A stretch of DNA of 64,000 bases. It comes from Rhizobium sp. GTDB lineage: Bacteria > Pseudomonadota > Alphaproteobacteria > Rhizobiales > Rhizobiaceae. Positions 26,989-36,213 of this stretch are shown one piece after another. Made by a program: the position numbers and the translations under genes. The DNA lies in the NCBI GenBank assembly GCA_019739215.1, contig JAHHDR010000037.1, positions 1 to 64,000 of the forward strand, read 5' to 3'. Numbering within the stretch: the first letter of the stretch is position 1; every line of letters begins with the position of its first letter. The notes under the pieces were generated by a model. It saw only the letters and a program-made list of their open reading frames with translations. It made no database searches and had not been told where the DNA came from.

Positions 26989-27128
26989 CGTTCGCCCAAG
27001 GCGTTGCGCGCGTGCCGCCGTCAATTCTCCTGAACGTTCAAAAAAACTGAAGCCGCCCTCAGCCCAATTCGTTTGACGCCGCCCTTTTCGCATCGGACAA
27101 GGGGGGATGGCGACAAGCGGAGGCGAAT

Positions 27129-27521
27129 ATGTCGAGCATTCACAAGGGATCTTGCCTGTGCGGCGCTGTCGGGGTCGCCGTCGACGGGCCATTGCGCGAG
27201 GTCGTCTACTGCCATTGCGGGCAATGCCGCAAGCAGACCGGGCTCTACTACGCGGCAGCCAACGCGATGAACGGCGACGTGACGGTAACCGGCGAGGACA
27301 ACGTCACCTGGTATCATTCAAGCGAAACCGGGCGGCGCGGCTTCTGCAGGACCTGCGGTTCGGCGCTGTTCTGGAAGGGCTTGGGCGCCGACCACATTTC
27401 GATCATGGCCGGCGCTTTCGACGCGGGCACGCCGCTTGTCGCCGGACACCACATCTACTGCGAGGACAAGGGCGATTTCTACGAGATCACCGATGGCCTG
27501 CCGCAGTTTGCGACCAGCTGA
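27129..27521 (+). CDS. GFA family zinc protein
   Basis: A 130-residue protein of the glutathione-dependent formaldehyde-activating (Gfa) fold. The zinc cysteines are SCLCGAV, CHCGQC and FCRTCGSALF, the full set for two zinc sites. GGAGG precedes the ATG. True Gfa enzymes condense formaldehyde with glutathione, but most family members have unknown substrates; no formaldehyde dehydrogenase is nearby. Confidence 0.88.
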   Translation: MSSIHKGSCLCGAVGVAVDGPLREVVYCHCGQCRKQTGLYYAAANAMNGDVTVTGEDNVTWYHSSETGRRGFCRTCGSALFWKGLGADHISIMAGAFDAGTPLVAGHHIYCEDKGDFYEITDGLPQFATS

Positions 27522-27583
27522 AGGCGCCGCACCTGCACGATCGGTGTCGCGCGCGGGTCAAAGCTTGTCAGGGACAAAGCGTA

Positions 27584-28561
27584 TCAGGGTCGAAGCAATA
27601 TCTTTCCCGACCGGCCGGGTGCGGCACTGGCGGCTGCGGCCTCGGCGATCCGGTCGAGCGGGTAGATGCCGCCGGTCTGAAGCTTGACGGCACCGGAAGC
27701 AACCAGACGAACGAGTTCGCTCATCCACCGGCTGATATCCTGCGGCTTTGCGGTCCGCATGATCTTCGACAGCCAGAAGCCCTTGACGACGGCCTGCTTG
27801 AAGATCAGGTCTCCGCCGGAGATTTCGAGCGACTTGCCCGACATGGCGCCGAAGGACACCAGCGTTGCGCCTTCGCCGAGGAGCGACATGAGTTCGCCGG
27901 CGGACGGTCCACCGACACCATCAACCGCCGCCGCGATCGGTGCCCCTGACGTCATGGCACGAACGGCGTCCTGCCAGCCGGGGGTGGCGGAAGAGACGGT
28001 ATTGCCGATGCCCAGCGCCTTCAGTTCCTCGACGCCCTCATTGCGCCGGACGACATTGACGACGTTGATCCCGCGACTTGCCGCTATCATCGCCAACACT
28101 TTTGCGACCGCGCCCGTGGCGGCGTTCTGGATCAACCACTGATCTTCGCCGATGCCGACATAGTCGAGCAGGACGAGCGCGCTGAGCGGCATGGCGATCA
28201 TCTGTGCGGCGGTCTCGTCGTCGATTCCATCCGGCAGCGGCACGACGGATGCGGCCGAAGCAACGAAGGACTCCGCCCAGGCACCGCTCAGGCCGCTGGC
28301 GGCGACGCGCTGGCCGAGCGCCAGTCCCTCGACCCCGTCGCCGAGCTTCTCGACGATGCCCATCGCCTCGGATCCTCCGATTGCCGGAAGCGCAGGCTTG
28401 TGGCCATACAGCCCCGCAACCGTGATGAGGTCGTGGTTGTGGATCGCGGCCAGGCCCATCCGGACGCGGATTTCGCCTGGGCCAGGCTCGGGAACGGGGC
28501 TCTCGGCGAGTTCGAGGACATGATCAGGCTTGCCGAACGTGGCGTGTATGGCGCTGCGCAT
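27584..28561 (-). CDS. MDR family zinc-independent NADPH oxidoreductase
   Basis: A 325-residue medium-chain dehydrogenase/reductase of the quinone oxidoreductase / enoyl reductase branch: N-terminal GroES-like domain (VPEPGPGEIRVRMGLAAIHNHD, GSEAMGIVEKLG) and a Rossmann domain around LIQNAATGAVAKVLAMIA. The cysteine-rich structural zinc lobe of true alcohol dehydrogenases is absent, so it is likely zinc-independent. Substrate unknown. Divergent from the hemerythrin gene. Confidence 0.85.
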   Translation of the reverse strand: MRSAIHATFGKPDHVLELAESPVPEPGPGEIRVRMGLAAIHNHDLITVAGLYGHKPALPAIGGSEAMGIVEKLGDGVEGLALGQRVAASGLSGAWAESFVASAASVVPLPDGIDDETAAQMIAMPLSALVLLDYVGIGEDQWLIQNAATGAVAKVLAMIAASRGINVVNVVRRNEGVEELKALGIGNTVSSATPGWQDAVRAMTSGAPIAAAVDGVGGPSAGELMSLLGEGATLVSFGAMSGKSLEISGGDLIFKQAVVKGFWLSKIMRTAKPQDISRWMSELVRLVASGAVKLQTGGIYPLDRIAEAAAASAAPGRSGKILLRP

Positions 28562-28738
28562 GGTGGCGCTCCCTTGTGTATTATTGATATGGACGACTTT
28601 GCCGCCATCGGAGAGCTATTTAGGATGCCGTCGACGACAGTGGAAGTGGTCGAGGGACGATTTGTGGCAGGTGTCGCGAATGGCACCTATATGAGGCCAA
28701 CCAGGGTCGCGCCATGCGCCGGAACAAGGACGGTCTCG

Positions 28739-29329
28739 ATGAAAACCGCTGACGACAGCCTCGGACTCCTGGTGCGTGCCGGCCTTCCGGACGATCTGAG
28801 GGTACTCTATGCGCGCTACCCGCGGGGCGACTGGAACACCGTTCACACGATCGGGCAACTTGGCGCCTTCTGGCTCGAGAGACACGCGATGTTCCGCGAC
28901 TTCGGACGACTGCTCGGGAGCGGGCTTGAGGACTTGCGCGAGGGGCGCGTGACCGCGGACCGGTTTGCCAAGTGGTTCGCGCCGCGCCTCAATCACTTTC
29001 TCGGTGATCTCGAAGGCCATCATCAAGTTGAGGACTACCAGTATTTTCCGCTTTTTGCGGCGGCAGATGTGCGCCTGGCGTCCGGTTTCGCCTTGCTGGA
29101 GGAGGATCATCACCAGATCCACGCCCTGCTCGAGCGCAATGCCGAGACGGCCAACCGGTTCTACCACGACCTGACGACCGGCGACGAACGCCTGCCGTTT
29201 TCCCGCGATGCCTATGCCGTGGAAGCGGATGCCCTGCTCAAGGGGCTGGAGCGGCATCTTGAAGACGAGGAGGATCTCTTGATTCCGCTCCTGCTCGATC
29301 AGGGAGAGAGAAAGTTCGGCGGCTACTGA
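28739..29329 (+). CDS. Hemerythrin domain protein
   Basis: A 196-residue cytoplasmic protein with a four-helix hemerythrin-like di-iron site: WLERHAMF, GDLEGHHQVEDYQYFP, LEEDHHQIHALLE and HLEDEEDLLIPLLL provide the His and Glu/Asp ligands. It may bind oxygen or nitric oxide or serve in iron handling. The start at 28739 gives MKTADDSLGLL, with AAGGA nearby; the frame is open far upstream, antisense to the MDR gene, so this choice matters. Divergent from the oxidoreductase. Confidence 0.82.
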   Translation: MKTADDSLGLLVRAGLPDDLRVLYARYPRGDWNTVHTIGQLGAFWLERHAMFRDFGRLLGSGLEDLREGRVTADRFAKWFAPRLNHFLGDLEGHHQVEDYQYFPLFAAADVRLASGFALLEEDHHQIHALLERNAETANRFYHDLTTGDERLPFSRDAYAVEADALLKGLERHLEDEEDLLIPLLLDQGERKFGGY

Positions 29330-29356
29330 AGGGTTCCGGTTGCCAGGCAGAACGAA

Positions 29357-29887
29357 CTAGACGCCGTCGCGACGCCGCATTTCTTCGGCCAGCCGCGCCA
29401 CCTCGGTCTTCAGGTTCTGCAGTTCCGTCAGCACCGTCATGTCGATCTTGTGGTGGAGCGCCATGACCTCGATTTCGGCCTTGAGGTTGACCTCGTAATC
29501 CTTGGCGGCGAAGAACCTGTCCCGCTCAGACTGGCGGTTTTGGCTCATCATGATGATCGGCGCCTGGATCGCCGCGACCATCGACAGGAGCAGGTTGAGG
29601 AAGATGAAGGGATAGGGGTCGAAAGCGTCGCGGGTGAGCAGCCAGGTGTTGAGCGACGCCCAGATCACTAGAAAGACCATGAACGCGATGATGAAGCCCC
29701 ACGAGCCGCCGACACGCGCGATCCCGTCGGCCAGCCGCTGGCCGAGCGTCGTGCCGGCCTGGAAATCGTCCTCGGCATTGGTCGAGATGACCCGATGTTC
29801 GTGGGCTTCGCGGAGAATGCGCTGCTCGGCCTCGCCAAGCTCCTCACGCGGCCGGCCGAAGATGCGTTTCACGAATTCGGGTTGCAT
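29357..29887 (-). CDS. DUF1003 membrane protein
   Basis: A 176-residue inner-membrane protein of family DUF1003: TLGQRLADGIARVGGSWGF precedes two membrane helices (FIIAFMVFLVIWASL and FIFLNLLLSMVAAIQAPII), then the family signature MMSQNRQSERDRF and a charged, probably coiled-coil C-terminus. GGGAGA precedes the ATG at 29887. Function unknown. Divergent from nadE with 142 bp between. Confidence 0.88.
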   Translation of the reverse strand: MQPEFVKRIFGRPREELGEAEQRILREAHEHRVISTNAEDDFQAGTTLGQRLADGIARVGGSWGFIIAFMVFLVIWASLNTWLLTRDAFDPYPFIFLNLLLSMVAAIQAPIIMMSQNRQSERDRFFAAKDYEVNLKAEIEVMALHHKIDMTVLTELQNLKTEVARLAEEMRRRDGV

Positions 29888-30029
29888 GCCGATCTCCCTG
29901 AGAGGTTCGTGCCTGTCGTTCCACAAAATTCCAGGAGCCGCAATGGTGCATGTGGGTGCGACGCGCAATCGGAAAGTTTGAAGATTCCCACGTTGCAAGC
30001 CATCCCTGCCCACGCTACTTCTCAACATC

Positions 30030-31703
30030 ATGACCCCGATCAAAGACACGCTCCGCATCGCCGTCGCCCAGCTCAATCCGACCATGGGCGATATTGCCGG
30101 AAACCTTGCCAAGGCCCGCGAGGCGCGGGCGGATGCCGCCCGGCAGGGCGCAGACCTGCTGCTGCTCACGGAACTGTTCATCTCGGGCTATCCGCCCGAA
30201 GACCTCGTCCTGAAGCCGGCCTTTCTTGCGGCATGCCTCTCGGCCGTCGAAAGCCTCGCTGCCGAAACTGCTGACGGCGGACCGGCCGTCGTCATCGGCT
30301 TTCCGCGGCAGGGCGACCGGGGCCGGCACAATTCCGTCGCCGTGCTGGACGCGGGCAAGGTGGTCGCCGTCCGCGACAAGGTCGACCTGCCGAACTATGG
30401 CGAGTTCGATGAGAAGCGGGTGTTCATCGCCGGCGACATGCCCAGGGCCGTCGACCTTCGCGGCATCCGGATCGGCGTACCGATCTGCGAGGATATCTGG
30501 AACGATGCGGGTGTCTGCGAAGCGCTGGCCGCGGACGGGGCGGAAATCTTCCTCCATCTCAACGGCTCGCCCTATTACCGAGGCAAGGTCCATGTCCGCC
30601 ACGATGTCGTGTTGCGCCAGGTCCAACTGACCGGCAGGCCCCTGGTGTTTGCCAACCAACTGGGCGGACAGGATGAACTGGTCTTCGACGGCGCAAGCTT
30701 CGCCTACAATGCCGACAGGTCGCTGGCGCTGCAGATGAGCCAGTTCGAGGAAGCAATCGTGCTGACGACCTGGAAGCGGCGTGACGGGAGCTGGCGTTGC
30801 GAGCGCGGTCCGCACATTCCGCTGCCATCGATCGACGAGGCCGATTATCGCGCCTGCGTGCTTGGCTTCAAGGATTACGTCAACAAGAACGGCTTCAAGA
30901 ATGTCGTCCTCGGCCTGTCCGGCGGCATCGATTCGGCGCTGTGTGCTGCGATCGCGGTGGACGCACTGGGCGAGGAGCGCGTGCGTACGGTGATGATGCC
31001 CTATCGCTATACATCGCAGGACTCGCTGGTCGACGCCGAGGCCTGCGCCAAGGCGCTGGGCACGACCTACGATATTGTTGCCATCGAAGAACCGGTGACG
31101 GGTTTCCTAACTGCGCTTGCCGATCTGTTCGAGGGCACGGAGGAAGGCATTACCGAGGAAAATCTGCAGAGCCGCGCGCGCGGCATGATCCTGATGGCCA
31201 TCTCCAACAAGTTCGGTTCGATGGTGGTGACGACGGGCAACAAGAGCGAAATGTCGGTCGGCTACTGTACGCTCTATGGCGACATGAACGGCGGCTTCAA
31301 TCCGATCAAGGACCTCTACAAGATGCAGGTCTACGGATTGAGTCGCTGGCGCAACGACCATGTGCCGCCCAATGCACTCGGCCCCTCGGGCGAGGTTATC
31401 CCGAAGAACATCATCGATAAGGCGCCATCGGCGGAACTGCGGCCCAACCAGACCGACCAGGATTCGCTGCCGCCCTATCCGGTGCTCGACGATATTCTCG
31501 AGTGCCTCGTCGAGCATGAGATGGGGACGCAGGAGATCATCGCCCGCGGCCATGACGCACCGACGGTGCACAGGGTCGAGCATCTGCTCTATATCGCCGA
31601 ATACAAGCGGCGGCAGTCGGCACCGGGCGTCAAGATCACGCGCAAGAATTTCGGCCGCGACCGTCGTTATCCGATCACCAATCGCTTTCGCGACCGGAGT
31701 TGA
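30030..31703 (+). CDS. nadE: Glutamine-dependent NAD+ synthase
   Basis: A 557-residue enzyme that makes NAD+ from deamido-NAD+, ATP and glutamine. The N-terminal nitrilase-type glutaminase domain has its Glu in LLLTELFISGYPPED, Lys in VRDKVDLPNYGEFDE and Cys in GVPICEDIW. The C-terminal synthetase domain has the ATP loop GLSGGIDSALCAA and TTGNKSEMSVGY. All active-site residues are present and the length fits. Ribosome-binding site is weak. Confidence 0.96.
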   Translation: MTPIKDTLRIAVAQLNPTMGDIAGNLAKAREARADAARQGADLLLLTELFISGYPPEDLVLKPAFLAACLSAVESLAAETADGGPAVVIGFPRQGDRGRHNSVAVLDAGKVVAVRDKVDLPNYGEFDEKRVFIAGDMPRAVDLRGIRIGVPICEDIWNDAGVCEALAADGAEIFLHLNGSPYYRGKVHVRHDVVLRQVQLTGRPLVFANQLGGQDELVFDGASFAYNADRSLALQMSQFEEAIVLTTWKRRDGSWRCERGPHIPLPSIDEADYRACVLGFKDYVNKNGFKNVVLGLSGGIDSALCAAIAVDALGEERVRTVMMPYRYTSQDSLVDAEACAKALGTTYDIVAIEEPVTGFLTALADLFEGTEEGITEENLQSRARGMILMAISNKFGSMVVTTGNKSEMSVGYCTLYGDMNGGFNPIKDLYKMQVYGLSRWRNDHVPPNALGPSGEVIPKNIIDKAPSAELRPNQTDQDSLPPYPVLDDILECLVEHEMGTQEIIARGHDAPTVHRVEHLLYIAEYKRRQSAPGVKITRKNFGRDRRYPITNRFRDRS

Positions 31704-31802
31704 GGCGCAGAACTGCATCATGGCTCCGCCGAATGACGATGCGGACCATTTACGCGCCGCCCCCGGCTTTCTATGTTCCGGCGGTCGGGGAGGGTGCGCG
31801 GC

Positions 31803-33422
31803 ATGAAATTTGGTGAAGTCCCGATCCACGAGGCAGACGGCACTGTCCTGGCGCATTCCGTGCGCCTGACGGATCGAAAGCTTGCCAAGGGGCGAGTGCT
31901 CGAGGCGCCGGATATCGCCGCCTTGAAGGCGGCCGGTGTTGCGTCCGTCGTCGCCGCGCGGCTCGCGCCGGGTGATCTTCTGGAGGACGAGGCCGCCGAC
32001 CGCCTCGCCTCGTCCATCGCGCCCGACCATATGCACAGATCGCCTGCCTCGACGGGCCGCGTCAACTTCTTTGCTTCGGTCAACGGCCTGTTCCGCGCCT
32101 CGCGCGCGGTTGTCGACCGCTTCAACCGGATTGATCCCGCGATCACGCTTGCCTGCCTTGGCGACCACAGCAATGTGAAGGCGGGGGACATGGTGGCGAC
32201 CATCAAGATCATCCCGCTCGCCGTGGCTGGCGATGCGGTGGCAGAGGCATCCGCCCTACTCGACCAGGCCCTGGCCTTCGAGGTGAAGCCCTATGCCAGC
32301 CGGCGTGTGGGCCTTGTCGCGACCGAACTTCCCACGCTCAAGGCATCGGTGATGGACAAGACGCGGGCAATCCTGGAGGCGCGCCTCGCGTCATCCGGCA
32401 GTTCTGTCACCGAGGAGCGCCGTGTGCCGCATTCGACCTCGGCGGTGGCCTCTGCGATACAGGCGCTGGCGCCGGACCATGACATGCTGGTGGTGTTCGG
32501 CGCTTCTGCCGTCGCCGATGCCGAGGACGTCATCCCGGCTGCGATCCGTGCGGCGGGGGGCTTCGTCGAGCAGGTCGGGCTTCCCGTCGATCCCGGCAAT
32601 CTGCTGGTGCTGGGACGTGTTGATGGCAAGCCGGTGATCGGCGCCCCGGGCTGCGCACGCAGCCCCAAGGAAAATGGCTTCGACTGGGTGTTGAACAGGC
32701 TTCTCGCGGGGGAGTCACCGACAGCGCTGGAACTGACCGGCCTTGGTGTTGGAGGACTGCTGATGGAGATCCCGACGCGACCGCTGCCGAGGCTTGGGCA
32801 GCCGACCGCATCCCAGGAGATCAGGGTTGCCGCCGTAGTGCTGGCTGCCGGCAGCGCGAGCCGCATGGCAGGCTCGGGGCATCACAAGCTTCTTGCCGAA
32901 TTCGATGGAGTGCCGCTCGTCCGGCGCAGTGTCGAATCGGTGCTCGGCTCCGGTGCCGACCGCTGCGCCGTCGTGACCGGCTACCGGGCCGCGGACATAG
33001 AAAAGGCCGTCTCGGGACTCGACGTCGAATTCGTGGTCAACGACGCGTTTGCGTCCGGCATGGCGGCGAGCCTGAAATGCGGCCTGGCTTCGGTCCGCAG
33101 CACGGCCGACGGACTGCTGGTCATGCTGGCCGACATGCCCGGTGTTACGAGCCAGCACCTCGACGAAATGATCAAGGCGTTTCGACGCGAACAGGGCAGG
33201 GCAATCATACGCGCCGTCTCCGGCGGAAAGCGCGGCAATCCGGTGATCCTGCCGGCTGCGACCTTCGATGCGGTCGCCAAGCTGACCGGCGACATTGGCG
33301 CTCGTCCGGTGATCGAGCGCAGCGGCCTGGCCGTGGTGGATGTCGATATCGGCGAAGCGGCGCATGTCGATACCGATACGCCCGAGCAGATCGTCGCCGC
33401 CGGCGGCGTTCTGTCGGGCTGA
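31803..33422 (+). CDS. Molybdopterin-binding / MobA-like nucleotidyltransferase fusion
   Basis: A 539-residue two-domain protein. Residues 1 to about 340 resemble MoeA/MoaB-type molybdopterin-binding domains (MKFGEVPIHEADGTVLAHSV; VGLVATELPTL; GMPVDPGNLL-like substrate loop VGLPVDPGNLLVLG). The C-terminal part is a MobA/MocA-like nucleotidyltransferase: VAAVVLAAGSASRMAGSGHHKLL, with VMLADMPG as the metal motif. The combination suggests transfer of CMP or GMP to molybdopterin for xanthine-dehydrogenase-family enzymes. This architecture is known in rhizobia (often named molybdopterin-binding/glycosyltransferase family 2). It is separate from the mobAB cluster at 2.7-3.9 kb. Confidence 0.85.
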   Translation: MKFGEVPIHEADGTVLAHSVRLTDRKLAKGRVLEAPDIAALKAAGVASVVAARLAPGDLLEDEAADRLASSIAPDHMHRSPASTGRVNFFASVNGLFRASRAVVDRFNRIDPAITLACLGDHSNVKAGDMVATIKIIPLAVAGDAVAEASALLDQALAFEVKPYASRRVGLVATELPTLKASVMDKTRAILEARLASSGSSVTEERRVPHSTSAVASAIQALAPDHDMLVVFGASAVADAEDVIPAAIRAAGGFVEQVGLPVDPGNLLVLGRVDGKPVIGAPGCARSPKENGFDWVLNRLLAGESPTALELTGLGVGGLLMEIPTRPLPRLGQPTASQEIRVAAVVLAAGSASRMAGSGHHKLLAEFDGVPLVRRSVESVLGSGADRCAVVTGYRAADIEKAVSGLDVEFVVNDAFASGMAASLKCGLASVRSTADGLLVMLADMPGVTSQHLDEMIKAFRREQGRAIIRAVSGGKRGNPVILPAATFDAVAKLTGDIGARPVIERSGLAVVDVDIGEAAHVDTDTPEQIVAAGGVLSG

Positions 33423-33465
33423 TCCGAACCGCGCCGAGGACCGCCAGGCGGCGCGGGTTTATAAC

Positions 33466-33482
33466 TTGACATGTTGAGTCAA
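33466..33482. promoter_or_regulatory. RirA-type iron-responsive operator (IRO box) of TonB receptor gene
   Basis: TTGAC-N7-GTCAA, a 17-bp inverted repeat containing TGA-N9-TCA, the IRO consensus for the Rhizobiaceae iron regulator RirA. It overlaps a CTTGAC -35 element (33465-33470), 116 bp before the receptor start. That geometry fits repression under iron-replete conditions. A very similar site lies before the suf operon. Confidence 0.65.
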
Positions 33483-33597
33483 CTTCTTCATTCCTTACCC
33501 TGCCCGATTGCAATTCGGGCAGTTTTGCCAGCCACCGCCAGCGCGTCACGCCGCAAGCCAGGCACGGCCAGTATCGTGAATTTGGCGGGGGTATGCC

Positions 33598-35820
33598 GTG
33601 AGACTGCATGTGGCGTTTGCCGCAGCGTTGATGTCGGGGACGACGTTGGCGCTGGTTCTTTCCGTTCCTGCACGGGCGCAGGAAGAGGACATGATCGTTC
33701 TTGACGACGACAGCGCGAGCGACACGTCGTCGCCCGCTGCAGAGACGGCAAGCGAGAGCACGACGGAGCCGACCATCGACGCGACGTCTTCCGATGATGA
33801 CGCAGCCGAGACCTTGCCGGCTTCTCCGGGCGAGACCCGGCTGAAGCGTATCGTCGTCGGCTCGGACAGTGCCAGCCCCGCCGATATCGTCAACAAGCCC
33901 GCTGCCGTATCGGTGATTGATGCCGTAACCCTGCGCGAGCGCATGAACGGCAAGATCGACACCGCGATCCGGATGACGCCGGGCGCCTTCACGCGCCAGC
34001 TCGACGAGCAACCCGGCGTTACCGTCAATATTCGCGGCATGCAGGGCATGGGCCGGGTCAACCAGATGATCGACGGCGTGCCTCAGACCTTTCGCAACCT
34101 ATCCGGCCATTCCGGTACCATGGACAGCATGGTCTATGTCGACCAGAATCTGCTGGCGGGCGTGGACATCACCCGTGGCGCCGTTCCCGGTGCGGATGGA
34201 CTGGGCACGCTCTCAGGCGCCGCCAACTTCCGCACGCTCGGTATCGACGACGTCCTTCTGCCAGGCAAGAACTACGGCGGGTTGGCCACGTTGCGCGCCG
34301 GCACCAACGGCTACGATTTCTCCCGCCTGACCGCTGGCGGATGGCGAACCGACATCGGGATCGACGGCTCTGTCTCGGTCGTGGGCGCGCTGAGCGGAAG
34401 CAACCAGTCGAACTTCAAGAACGGCGACGGGCAGTGGTATCCGTACGATTCGTCGCAAAACCCGAGCGGTGGCCTGTTCAAGGTGAACTATGCGCCGGAC
34501 GCGGAGCAGACGCTGGAACTGGGCGGTATCTTCTACAACAATGCCTTCTCCGTGGAGAGTGCCGGCTACAACTGGCAGATCGCCAACCAGACCTACACGG
34601 TCAAATATGCCTATCAGCCGGGCGACAACCTGATCGATCTCAAGATCAATGCCTATGCCAACATCACCGACATCAAGATGCAGGGCATCCAGCCGGGCAA
34701 TGTCTTCGATGGGCGTGACGGCACCAATACGGGACTTGGCTTCGACATTTCCAACACCAGCGTTGCCGAACTCAATGATTCCATGTCGCTCAAGTTCTTT
34801 TATGGCGCTGGCATCAATTCCGACCAATACCAAGCCAACGAACAGCGGGGCGCCAATCCCAACGGGCAACTCATCAAGAGCGGCGCCTTCAACGACACGA
34901 CGCTGACCTGGGGCATCGTCGGACTGACTGCCGGCATGCGCTACGATTACTGGGGCCTCGACGGCAAGGGTTGCCCCGAGCCGGACCTGGATTGCAAGCC
35001 TCGTCCGATTACCCGGGATGGCGGGGAGTGGAACCCGAAGCTCGGCGTGACCGTCGATCCTACGCCATGGATGCAGCTTTATGCCACCTATGCGCATACG
35101 ATGCGTCCGCCGACCGTATCGGAGATGTTCTATCCGGGCGGGCACAATTTCGACGGCACGCTGGCGCCGATCGACAACAACCCGAACCTGCGGCCGGAGC
35201 GCCAGGAAAGCATCGACGTCGGCATCAACCTTCGTGGCGATGGCCTGCTGACGCCCGAGGACCTCGCCTACCTCAAGGTCGGCTACTTCAAGAACCGCAT
35301 CGACAACTACATCACCTATGCCACCGACCCGTTCGATGGCCGCACGCGGTGGGTGAACCTGCCGGGTACCACGCATATGGACGGCATCGAACTCGAGGGC
35401 GGTTATGATGCCGGCGTCGCCTATGGGCGTTTCTCGCTGACCATCGCCGACACGCGCCAACCGCTGGCGGAGTTCGCGGGCGTCGGCAACGATGTCGGCC
35501 GACTGCCGGACGACTACGCGACGTTGGATGCCGGGATGCGCTTCTTCGAGCAGAAGCTGACGCTGGGCGGCCGGGTGCGCTACACGGGAGACAGTATCCA
35601 GGCCTATGTCGACGAGGCGAGTTCCATCAAGCGGCCGTCCTACACGCTTGTGGACTTCTATGGAAACTTCAAGGTGTCCGACAACGTCAAGCTGTTCTTC
35701 ACCATCGACAACGCCTTCGACAAGGCTTATTTCGTCGCCGGATCCGGGGTATCCAGCCTGTCAGACATCAGCAATGGCCGGGGCCGGACGGTCATGATCG
35801 GGGCGACGACACAGTTCTGA
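33598..35820 (+). CDS. TonB-dependent outer-membrane receptor, heme/hemoglobin type
   Basis: A 740-residue outer-membrane receptor. Signal peptide ending near VPARAQ; an acidic Ser/Thr-rich linker to about residue 85; plug domain from about 90 (PAAVSVIDAVTLRERM, VNIRGMQGMGRVNQMIDGVPQ); then a 22-strand type barrel ending in the aromatic residue required by BAM (GATTQF). TYAHTMRPPTVSEMFYPGG and NLRPERQESIDVG are the TonB-receptor repeat blocks; the plug sequence resembles hemoglobin/heme receptors. Start is GTG with GGGGGT upstream. The RirA-type box supports iron repression. TonB and heme ABC genes are not in the window. Confidence 0.85.
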   Translation: MRLHVAFAAALMSGTTLALVLSVPARAQEEDMIVLDDDSASDTSSPAAETASESTTEPTIDATSSDDDAAETLPASPGETRLKRIVVGSDSASPADIVNKPAAVSVIDAVTLRERMNGKIDTAIRMTPGAFTRQLDEQPGVTVNIRGMQGMGRVNQMIDGVPQTFRNLSGHSGTMDSMVYVDQNLLAGVDITRGAVPGADGLGTLSGAANFRTLGIDDVLLPGKNYGGLATLRAGTNGYDFSRLTAGGWRTDIGIDGSVSVVGALSGSNQSNFKNGDGQWYPYDSSQNPSGGLFKVNYAPDAEQTLELGGIFYNNAFSVESAGYNWQIANQTYTVKYAYQPGDNLIDLKINAYANITDIKMQGIQPGNVFDGRDGTNTGLGFDISNTSVAELNDSMSLKFFYGAGINSDQYQANEQRGANPNGQLIKSGAFNDTTLTWGIVGLTAGMRYDYWGLDGKGCPEPDLDCKPRPITRDGGEWNPKLGVTVDPTPWMQLYATYAHTMRPPTVSEMFYPGGHNFDGTLAPIDNNPNLRPERQESIDVGINLRGDGLLTPEDLAYLKVGYFKNRIDNYITYATDPFDGRTRWVNLPGTTHMDGIELEGGYDAGVAYGRFSLTIADTRQPLAEFAGVGNDVGRLPDDYATLDAGMRFFEQKLTLGGRVRYTGDSIQAYVDEASSIKRPSYTLVDFYGNFKVSDNVKLFFTIDNAFDKAYFVAGSGVSSLSDISNGRGRTVMIGATTQF

Positions 35821-35845
35821 TCCCGCAACGAACTTGACATTGGCG

Positions 35846-35879
35846 GGGCAACATCCGCAGATCGTGGGATCTGTTGCCC
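35846..35879. repeat. Hairpin between receptor and TfoX genes
   Basis: GGGCAACA (35846-35853) and TGTTGCCC (35872-35879) form an 8-bp stem, with TCC...GGA pairing partly inside. There is no U tract, so it is either a Rho-associated stabiliser of the receptor mRNA 3' end or a structure before the TfoX start. Confidence 0.4.
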
Positions 35880-35889
35880 GGAGCGCTCG

Positions 35890-36213
35890 ATGGACCCCGA
35901 TGATATCCAGGACCTGTTTCGCTCGGTCGGCCCGGTCGATATCAGGCGCATGTTCGGCGGCAAGGGCATTTATGTCGACGGCAGGATTGTGGCTGTCGAA
36001 CTGCGCGGCGAACTGATGCTCAAGGGCGACGCGGAAGCGGGGGCACTCTATGAGGCTGCCGGCTCGGCGAGGTGGGCTTATGCCCATGCGAAGACCGGAA
36101 AGCGCGTCGCGATGCCCTACTGGCCGATTCCATCCGGTGCGTACGATGATGCCGACGAGGCCGAAAAATGGGTGAGGACAGCGCTGGATGCGGCGATCAG
36201 GCTGGGTGGCTAG
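35890..36213 (+). CDS. TfoX N-terminal domain protein
   Basis: A 107-residue protein consisting of the TfoX/Sxy N-terminal domain only: VGPVDIRRMFGGKGIYVDGRI and LRGELMLKGD, ending YWPIPSGAYDDADEAEKWV. In gammaproteobacteria TfoX drives competence genes; single-domain rhizobial copies have no proven function. The 3' end overlaps the convergent Nudix gene by 17 bp. Confidence 0.85.
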   Translation: MDPDDIQDLFRSVGPVDIRRMFGGKGIYVDGRIVAVELRGELMLKGDAEAGALYEAAGSARWAYAHAKTGKRVAMPYWPIPSGAYDDADEAEKWVRTALDAAIRLGG

